Shown in pieces: positions 58,257 through 64,000 of a stretch of DNA of 64,000 bases. The notes under the pieces were generated by a model. It saw nothing but the letters and a program-made list of their open reading frames with translations. It was not told where the DNA came from and searched no databases. Every line of letters starts with the position of its first letter. The stretch's first letter is position 1. The stretch spans positions 1 through 64,000 of the forward strand of contig BJKQ01000028.1 of NCBI GenBank assembly GCA_006538405.1. The letters are read 5' to 3'. A program made the translations under genes and the position numbers. The DNA is from Hansfordia pulvinata. Taxonomy: Eukaryota > Ascomycota > Sordariomycetes > Xylariales.

Positions 58257-60057
58257 ATGACGAACACAGAGAAAGACTCGAACAGGAACAGGAACAACAC
58301 CACCATGGAAGAGGAGAAGCAGCAGCTCCTCTTCGCCCCCGCGGACGCCGGCGGCAAGGATGCCGACGCCCTAACGCTGACGGCGACATCGACGGCGGCA
58401 ACGACGACGACGACGACAAAGGCGGCGCCTGCCGCCCCGGCCTCCCGGCCGCATGCCCGGAGGAGCCGGTCCCGCCTCGCGCTGCCGTGCGGCCGCGCCG
58501 CCGCCGCCGTCCTGGTCTGCCTGCTGCTGCTCAGCGCCCTCGTCCACCCCGCGGTCCGCTGCCGCAGCCGCAGCCGCCTGTCCCAGCAGCAGTATCCCCC
58601 GGCGCATTCGCTCACCCGCACTCTGGAGCAGCGGGCCGCCAAGATCCTCTCCGAGAACCCCCTGATAGGTGAGCTCCCCCCTCTCCCTCCCCGAGGGGCC
58701 CCTTCTCGCTCGTGGCCCGGCCCCGCTGACGGAAACTTGCCGCGCCCTCTCGCCCCGGCAGACGGCCACGATGACCTCCCCATCCTGATCCGCGAGGTCT
58801 ACGGCAACCACATCTACGAGCGCAACTTCACCGAGCGCTTCGAGAACGGCACGCTGCCGGGACACATCGACCTGCCCCGGCTGCGCGCCGGCCACAACGG
58901 CGGCGCCTTCTGGAGCGTCTTTGTGCCCTGCCCGGCCGCCGGCTCCGGCTCCGACTTTGCCGACGACATCTACGCCGACAGCGTCCGGGCCACCCTCGAG
59001 CAGATCGACCTGATGCACCGCCTGCAGGGCGCCTACCCCTGGGACTTCTCGCGCGCCGAGATCGACAGCCGCGCCGCGCTGACGGCCTTCCGCCGCCAAG
59101 GCCGCCTCATCTCCCCCCTGGCCGTCGAGGGCCTGCACCAGATCGGCAACTCGGCCGCCAACCTGCGCCACTACGCCGCCCGCGGCGTCCGCTACGCCAC
59201 CCTGACGCACAACTGCGGCAACGCCTACGCCGATGCCGCCCTCCGAGAGGTGTCCGGCGGTGACGGCGGAGGGCGAGTCGAGCCTGCGCCCCCTTACTGG
59301 GGCGGCGTCAGCCCGCGCGGCCGCGACATGGTCCGCGAGATGAACCGCCTCGGCGTCATGGTCGACCTGGCCCACGTCAGCGCCGACACCATGGTCGACG
59401 TCCTGGGCGGCCACACCGACGTCTGGCCCGGCAGCCGCGCCCCCGTCCTCTTCAGCCACAGCTCCGCCCACGCCCTGTGCCCTCACCCCCGCAACGTCCC
59501 CGACGACGTGCTGAGGTTGGTCCAGAAGACCGACTCGGTCGTCATGGGTATGTCTTTTCGGCCCTCTCTTCTCCCTTTTCCTCTCCTCCGATGAAACACT
59601 CGAAACCCACAATACTAACTCTTCCGATCACAGTCAACTTCAGCCCAGACTTTATAAGCTGCACCTCGCCCTCTTCCTCCTCTTCCTCCTCTATGCCGGG
59701 CCCGGACCCGGCGCACCCCGCGACCCTCGCCCGCGTCGCCGACCACATCACCCACATCGGCTCCCTAATCGGCTACGCGCACGTCGGAATCGCAGCGACT
59801 TTGACGGCATCGGCGCCACGCCGCTCGGCCTCGAGGACGCCTCCCGCATGCCCGCCCTCTTCGCCGAGCTGCTGCGCCGCGGCGTCTCCGAGGCCGACGC
59901 CGCCGCTGTCGCTGGCGGAAATGTCCTGCGCGTCTGGCGCGCCGCCGAGGACGTCGCCGCCCGCATGCGCGAGGAAGGGGTCCCCATCCTCGAGGACGGC
60001 GTGCCTGGCGCCGTCCTGGACGCCGCAGCTGGTGGTGGCGGTGGAGTCTGGTGGTGA
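58257..60057 (+). CDS. Membrane dipeptidase (renal dipeptidase family), type II anchored (one apparent base deletion)
   Basis: Zinc metallopeptidase of family M19, hydrolysing dipeptides. Exons 58257-58668, 58762-59547 and 59634-60057. A hydrophilic Thr/Ala-rich start is followed by a single hydrophobic segment at about residues 80-98 (AAAVLVCLLLLSALVHPAV), predicting a type II membrane anchor. All metal ligands of the family are visible: His140 and Asp142 (DGHDDL), Glu260 (VEGLHQIGN), His342 (DLAHVS) and His370 (FSHSSAH). The GSDFDG block is broken: at 59791-59793 one G appears missing, and adding it gives GIGSDFDGIGATPLG and 540 residues. Intron 1 is 93 nt, stop-free and a multiple of three. 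Intron 2 (86 nt) has a TACTAAC branch. A Ser run near residues 410-418 is an insertion. An alternative start is the ATG at 58305. Confidence 0.88.
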
Positions 60058-60683
60058 GATCAGTCATTGCGTTCATTGCTCTCGGGGGATGCCGCGGGGC
60101 TCAGGGGATCTTTCACTTTGTGACTTGCATCTACGCTGTACATATTTTATTCTTTTTTCTCGCCTACAATGGGACCGCCCCTGACACCCCGCACCACGGC
60201 AGTGAGGCGCATCCAGCGACTCACGGCATTGCTCGCATGACTCTTTTCGCGTCTTCCAGATGATACACGTTTGCCTGCCTTCGCATGCCGTTCTGTTGTC
60301 CTCCCCATTTTCACAGTAGACTGTACTGACCATACCCCTGATGCTCAATTCTCTGATGTATATACAATTGTTGTGCGCCCGCTGCCAAAGACTCCACACG
60401 TACACCTGTGACGCCGCATCGAGTAGATTTATAATACAAAGCCAGGGGTACCGCAACTCGTCGATATCGCGCACTCCAAGCAGGGTCGTAAGTGAGAGCG
60501 AGCCTCGCTGAGATCCAGAGCTGCTCGAGAGCACGTGGCTTCCTCCCGTCGTTCGATGTGCGGGAGCGCTCCCACAGTGGCCGGCTTCCACAGCGTGTGG
60601 CGGTGATGGCCCGTGAGCGGAAAAGACCATCGCCCGGCCTTTTCTCGTTCCCTTTTCCGTCGACCTCATTGCCATCCGCATTC
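60058..60683. other. Convergent 3' flanks, dipeptidase and uS13m
   Basis: Lower-GC untranslated sequence. No AATAAA and no additional gene were recognised. Confidence 0.55.
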
Positions 60684-61159
60684 TTATATGCGGGAGTGCG
60701 AGCCGCCGCGCTCCAGGATGTTGAACCTCCTGGCGTTCTCGATCTGGCCGCGGGTGCGCTGGCCCCTGACGGGCAGGCCCATGGCGTGACGACGGCCTCT
60801 ATAGGTGCCCATGTCGCGTAGGCGCTTGATGTTGTCCTGGACGATGCGGCGTGCGTCGGCTTCGATGGTCATGGTGGATAGCTCGGCCGTTAGGTTGGTG
60901 ACGATTTTGGCGGGTAGCGTCTCGAGCCGCGCCGTCGGGTGAATGGTGTACTTGGCCATGATGCGCTGCGATGTCTGCGGGCCGAGCGAGTAGAAGGACT
61001 CGAGCGCCTTCTTGACCAGCTTGCGCTCGTGAAAGTTGACTCCTAGGATGAAGACCTGCAGGGGGCAGCGCGTGTCAGTGGTGGACCGCCGGCGCCGTTG
61101 TGCCAGTCTCGGAAGTGGCCGAGGTTGAAGAGGAGTTGTAGCGCGACGCAGCTTACCAT
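60684..61159 (-). CDS. SWS2: Mitochondrial ribosomal protein uS13m (Sws2)
   Basis: Component of the head of the mitochondrial small ribosomal subunit, contacting 15S rRNA and tRNA. The coding sequence has a first exon consisting of the ATG only (61159-61157). A 101-nt intron follows (GTAAGC, CACTGACA branch, CTGCAG), then exon 2 at 61055-60684, giving 124 residues. The protein starts [19 protein letters not shown], continues through [19 protein letters not shown] and ends with [18 protein letters not shown] and [13 protein letters not shown], all conserved uS13 blocks (helix-two-turn-helix then basic tail). The usual length for the family is 120-145. No frame error. The gene is easy to mis-annotate because the start codon stands alone; without splicing, the frame upstream of exon 2 yields an unrelated extension. 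Confidence 0.92.
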
Positions 61160-62194
61160 TGTGACGTTCGGTGGACGCAGCGACGCGATATAAGGTCTCG
61201 GGGTGATGGGATGCGTGAGGTTCAGATGCGAGGCCCTTGACGTCGAAATTTGGTGTACCCGTATGGTCGCCTGTTACGGGAGCCGCTAGGCTGTTCATGA
61301 AGAAAAACACGCTTACGGGCTTATGGGCATTCTCCAGTTCATATAGTCAAGTAAGCTAAGACTCAGCCCGTGAATATAGCCCTTCTGGAGCTTCGGCTTG
61401 TGTGGAACCCAGCACTGTTCAATCAGCGCTAGCGATTGAAGGGGTCCTACGCGTACCTTTCCATCATCCAAGTATCTAGTAGGCAGGCATGTAGGTAAGA
61501 TACATATTTCCAATATCAGCCTCTCCAAGCCCGCCGTCTCAGGCACAGTAGGTACAGACAGCATTGGTGACAGCCAAAGAGAGTGAGCGTGTGCCAATGC
61601 GCACTTTGGAATTGGCCTCTCCAGGTGACTATTGGCGCCTCTACTACCAGAATGCGGTTGCGGTGTCGCAGGTACTAGTACGAGTACGTCGATGGGATGC
61701 GCCTCGCAAGATGTTCTTGGTCCCTGGAGTCCTTCCAGCTGGAGGTCAACGTGTCAGTGGCTGAGCGGAAAGTGCATGCGTACCTACAGGTACCGGGCTG
61801 TTTCAGTCCCCTGAGGGACCGAGGGGACCTACAGACAGCGCAGCTATGGAGCAGGAACGGGTACAAGAGAAGCGGGAGTGAGTTCACCCTAATGGTACGT
61901 ACCTCTGGTCCAGATGGCGGAAGGAGGAGCCCCAGGGGAGCTCCGGCTACTCGTATGCTCGCCCGTTCCTGCCTCGCTTGGTCGCATGCGTGCTGTCAGT
62001 GTCTGATCCGTCACAGTGTCGGTGTCAGCGGAGGCCAGGTATTACCTTATCTCACCAGAGCTACCAACCCGTCCATCCGCCGCCTTCTTTAACCCACCTC
62101 TCCTCTCCTCCGCTTGCTCCATCAAGGCTCTCCCCCATCTGCCTCCTTCCCACCACCCATTGCCCTCCAAACAAGCACCTCTCCATCGCCCAAC
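61160..62194. promoter_or_regulatory. Divergent promoter region, uS13m / cyclophilin
   Basis: About 1 kb between divergent start codons with no further gene. GTACTAGTACGAGTACG near 61672 is another copy of the recurrent palindromic motif. C/T-rich leader sequence precedes 62195. Confidence 0.5.
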
Positions 62195-63330
62195 ATGTTC
62201 AACGTCCGCCGCCTGGTCTCCAGCGCCCTCATGCTGGCTGGCGCCGGCCTTGTCTGCCTCGCCCCCGCTGTCGAAGCTGCTAAGGGTCCTAAGATCACCC
62301 ACAAGGTCTACTTCGACATTGTGCACGGCGAAGAGCCCCTGGGCCGCGTCGTCATGGGTCTCTACGGCGGCACCGTCCCCAAGACCGCCGAGAACTTCCG
62401 CGCCCTCTGCACCGGCGAGAAGGGCTTCGGCTACCAGGACGCCGCCTTCCACCGTGTCATCCCCAGTTCATGATCCAGGGCGGTGACTTCACCAAGGGCG
62501 ACGGCACCGGTGGCAAGTCGAGTATGTTCTGCTCCCCGCCCCGAAAGCCAACCACCACCGCGCGTTCGTTGCTAATTGGCCTGTCTGTTCCAGTCTACAG
62601 CGAGAAGTTTCCCGACGAGAACTTCAAGCTGAAGCACACCCGCAAGGGTCTCCTCTCCATGGCCAACGCTGGCCCCGACACCAACGGCTCTCAATTCTTC
62701 ATCACCACCGTCGTCACCAGGTAAGCCGCCGCACGCAACCCGCCGCCTTTCAACCTAGCTTCGTAGGATGCGCTGACCCGGAACGCCCGCCGCAGCTGGC
62801 TCGATGGTCGCCACGTCGTCTTTGGCGAGGTCATGGAGGGAATGGACATTGTGCACCAGATTGAGAACGTTCCCCGTGGCCCCTCCGACAAGCCTGACAA
62901 GAAGGTCAAGATTCTCAAGAGCGGCGAGCTCGAAGTGCCCCCCGAAGGTATCCACGTGGAACTTTAAATGCCCTTGCAGCCGATTGGCCAGTCAGCCACA
63001 TTGCATTACCTTGCGTGTGCCTGCCTGGCCATTCTGTCCGCGCCCTGCATGTATTCTCGCCCATGTGCAACCGCGTGCTGATTCCGCTGCCCGCGCCCTC
63101 CAGAACTTGCCAACCTGCACGGGATTGCCGGATGGGCCGCGGGATACTCGAACGAAGAGACACCCGAGGTCACGTCGCCCTCCGGCGAGGCCAGCACCGC
63201 CTCGACCGGGTGGTCCGTCCTCCAGAAGGCTGTTTTCTTTTCAATCATCATTGCCGGTGTTGCTGGTTACCTTCGCTACTCGAAGCAGAACGGCAGAGAG
63301 TCGCAGGGTTACACCAAGACCCTGGCTTAG
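62195..63330 (+). CDS. ER peptidyl-prolyl cis-trans isomerase (cyclophilin B) with alternative 3' end (one apparent base deletion)
   Basis: Cyclophilin B speeds proline isomerisation during folding in the ER. Exons are 62195-62521, 62594-62720, 62796-62947 and, in the spliced form, 63104-63330. Residues 1-28 are a signal peptide. The catalytic core is intact: Arg87 in [20 protein letters not shown] and the cyclosporin-contact Trp153 in SWLDGRH. One C is missing in the C4 run at 62461-62464; correcting it joins HRVIP to QFMIQGG. Two ends are possible. Reading through gives ...PPEGIHVEL and a stop at 62965-62967 (208 residues), an HDEL-like retrieval signal. Splicing 62948-63103 (GTATCC...CTCCAG) gives a 277-residue form with a Ser/Thr linker and a transmembrane segment ([15 protein letters not shown]) with a short basic tail. 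Both are phase-consistent. Confidence 0.92.
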
Positions 63331-64000
63331 ATGGTGGAAATCCGCACTGGATGATGTCTTGTATCTATAGCCGTACATGCATCCGTACGGGGCTGTTGGA
63401 CAGAATTGTAAGGAGCAAATTGAAGTCGGATGATCCAACTGCATGGACCGCTTGTGCTGAATACCTATCTGCCGTGTGCATTCTGCCGGAGGTTGACGAT
63501 ACTCGGCGGGCGGCAGTTTCTGTGGGCAGAAACAGCCACGTAGTGAAGTCGAGCCAGTCAGGCAATGATTGACTCATGTTTGTGTGTGAAGCGAGCTTGT
63601 TTGAGGTCGTCGAGCCGACACGAGCGGGCATCCGAATCCTGGAATCGCCACAGTGACGAACTCATCAGGCTGAATCCTCGTTGGCAGGTACATGTACACT
63701 ATCGTTATCGCTGGTGTGGGGGAGGGGTCCGATTTGGTCCCTTCCCGGCGGCGTCCGTTGTGGTTTTAGCCTCGTACCCAGGGGAAAAAAGTCCAGGCGG
63801 GCAGCCATTCGGGGCGGGTCCTGCACCAATGCGATTATCGCAACCCACCACCAATGCAGCCACCCTGATCTCTTATTGCTGAACGCCCCAAACATCCGGT
63901 CTATCCCATGATTCTCATCTACCGAGCCCGGACATAAACAGACATCTACGCCCGCGACATTAGGCCGGACGGGTAAGGCCGTAAACCACGCAAGACGCAG
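63331..64000. other. 3' flank of the cyclophilin gene to window end
   Basis: No coding region, RNA gene or notable repeat is supportable here. Confidence 0.55.

Noticed and set aside
58371..59612. A 413-residue minus-strand protein
   Set aside because: It is antisense to the dipeptidase exons, Val/Gly/Asp-rich as expected of a complement of GC3-rich coding DNA; it spans both dipeptidase introns without a plausible structure.
7769..64000. A secondary-metabolite gene cluster or other co-functional system
   Set aside because: No polyketide synthase, NRPS, terpene cyclase, transporter or regulator is present, and the neighbouring genes belong to unrelated housekeeping pathways.

Overview
This window is nuclear DNA of a filamentous ascomycete, most likely a Sordariomycete. 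It shows short GT-AG introns with CTAAC/CTGAC branch sites, GC-rich coding sequence and genes found only in fungi (eisosome protein Eis1, Rgd2-type RhoGAP, fungal AP-3 delta, mitochondrial uS13). A 5.1 kb AT-rich block has the signature of repeat-induced point mutation (RIP). I cannot name a genus from sequence alone.

Layout: 1-5108 is an extremely AT-rich, CpA/TpG-depleted block. It ends in four degenerate 30-bp tandem units and a perfect 21-bp inverted repeat at 5109-5166, where composition switches abruptly to GC-rich. From there to 64000 I support 15 protein genes in about 59 kb, a sparse arrangement with long gene-free stretches at 5.2-7.7, 9.6-13.0, 17.7-21.1, 31.2-38.7, 46.1-48.8 and 53.2-58.2 kb. 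The genes in order are: an unrecognised 609-aa secreted protein; a FRAG1/DRAM/Sfk1 membrane protein; EIS1 (minus); a CX5R tyrosine phosphatase; a secreted repeat-bearing protein (minus); a TRM140/METTL2-type tRNA m3C methyltransferase (minus); COQ10; a coiled-coil protein with a ubiquitin-like domain (minus); EMC2 (minus); AP-3 delta (APL5); a signal-peptide-bearing methyltransferase-like protein; an 88-aa small protein; RGD2 (minus); a membrane dipeptidase; mitochondrial uS13 (minus); and an ER cyclophilin.

The genes are mostly unrelated housekeeping functions: ER (EMC2, cyclophilin B), vesicle and plasma-membrane traffic (AP-3, Eis1, Rgd2), mitochondria (COQ10, uS13m) and tRNA modification. 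There is no operon-like system, biosynthetic cluster, CRISPR array or recognisable RNA gene. Three head-to-head pairs share roughly 1-kb promoters: TRM140/COQ10, EMC2/APL5 and uS13m/cyclophilin.

Two points matter most to a user. First, at least eight coding regions lose frame by what looks like one missing base, usually in a short C or G run, including genes whose function is normally essential or conserved. This points to base-calling or assembly errors rather than pseudogenes. Second, the cyclophilin gene has two mutually consistent 3' ends, one giving an ER-lumenal HVEL tail and the other, after splicing, a membrane-anchored tail. Intergenic DNA is also unusually rich in G/C mononucleotide tracts (up to 29 G) and in short palindromes related to AGGTACCT and CTCGTACGAG.
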